From NCBI GenBank assembly GCA_021793335.1, contig JAJYSW010000068.1, positions 1-13,920 of the forward strand: DNA of 13,920 nt, written 5' to 3'. Origin of the DNA: Actinomycetes bacterium (lineage in GTDB: Bacteria; Actinomycetota; Actinomycetes; Mycobacteriales; Micromonosporaceae). Positions 13,771 through 13,920 of the stretch are shown here, one piece after another (the stretch's first letter is position 1; the number at the start of each line of letters is the position of its first letter). A program made the translations under genes and the position numbers. Under the pieces are notes generated by a model, which saw nothing but the letters and a program-made list of their open reading frames with translations, searched no databases and had not been told where the DNA came from.

Positions 13771-13920
13771 CCACTCACTCGGAGCGCCTTCAGGGCCTCG
13801 TGAGGCGGCGTTCCGCGCCCACTCGTTCGCATACCGGGGCCGCCCGCGGGGAACTCGACATGCGGCGAACCGGTACGACCCGCCCTCGCGCGGCGGCCTC
13901 GCAGGTCGCCCGATTCGATC
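13759..13920 (-). CDS. Doubtful 3' end of an ORF entering from the right edge
   Basis: A frame of 53 codons with no stop enters at the edge and ends with TGA at 13759-13761. It is Arg-rich, with the tail ANEWARNAASRGPEG. Only about 72 percent of codons end in G or C, lower than the sure genes. Its stop overlaps the -35 element of the SIS promoter. It may be the end of a real gene, or non-coding sequence. I see no domain. Confidence 0.2.
   Translation of the reverse strand, partial: DRIGRPARPPREGGSYRFAACRVPRGRPRYANEWARNAASRGPEGAPSEWWTR

Overview
The window comes from a high-GC actinobacterium. Coding strands end strongly in G or C at third positions, GTG starts are common, gene starts overlap previous stops, and the order rpsB-tsf-pyrH-frr-cdsA-rlmN is the classic actinobacterial translation/phospholipid cluster. 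A two-module DivIVA gene after rlmN, an M23 peptidase-like gene divergent from rpsB, and an actinobacterial form of DprA fit the same assignment. I would guess a Micromonosporales, Glycomycetales or Streptosporangiales relative, but the sequence alone does not fix the order.

Minus strand, positions 6962 down to 1: rpsB (ribosomal protein S2), tsf (EF-Ts), a strong perfect hairpin, pyrH (UMP kinase), frr (ribosome recycling factor), cdsA (CDP-diacylglycerol synthase), rlmN (23S rRNA/tRNA m2A methyltransferase) and a DivIVA-domain protein that runs off the left edge. This set joins translation, pyrimidine supply, phospholipid synthesis and a cell-pole or septum type protein. The DivIVA protein has a very long low-complexity tail ending in eight octapeptide repeats.

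Positions 6963-7421 are a divergent intergenic region. It carries one perfect and one near-perfect DnaA box (42 bp apart, same orientation), a 14-bp palindrome, and a possible 72-residue ORF upstream of rpsB.

Plus strand, 7422-11225: a secreted M23/LytM-like protein lacking two usual catalytic histidines, yraN, yifB (comM-like) and dprA. The first three overlap end to end, and dprA follows after 116 bp that contain a five-copy heptamer repeat. yraN, yifB and dprA belong to DNA uptake and processing.

Minus strand, 13686 down to 11247: a GlmS-like double-SIS sugar phosphate enzyme without a glutaminase domain, probably a glucosamine-6-phosphate deaminase or isomerase type. It has a clear promoter and an AT-rich operator-like element. 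It is followed by a 410-residue protein I do not recognise, with a promoter placed for a leaderless transcript. That protein is convergent with dprA. Beyond 13686 there is only a promoter region and a doubtful ORF tail at the right edge.

No tRNA, rRNA, CRISPR array, insertion sequence or transposase was seen. Most of the window is ordinary core genome. The least explained items are the unknown 410-residue protein, the DivIVA repeat tail, the DnaA boxes next to rpsB, and the AT-rich element before the SIS gene.
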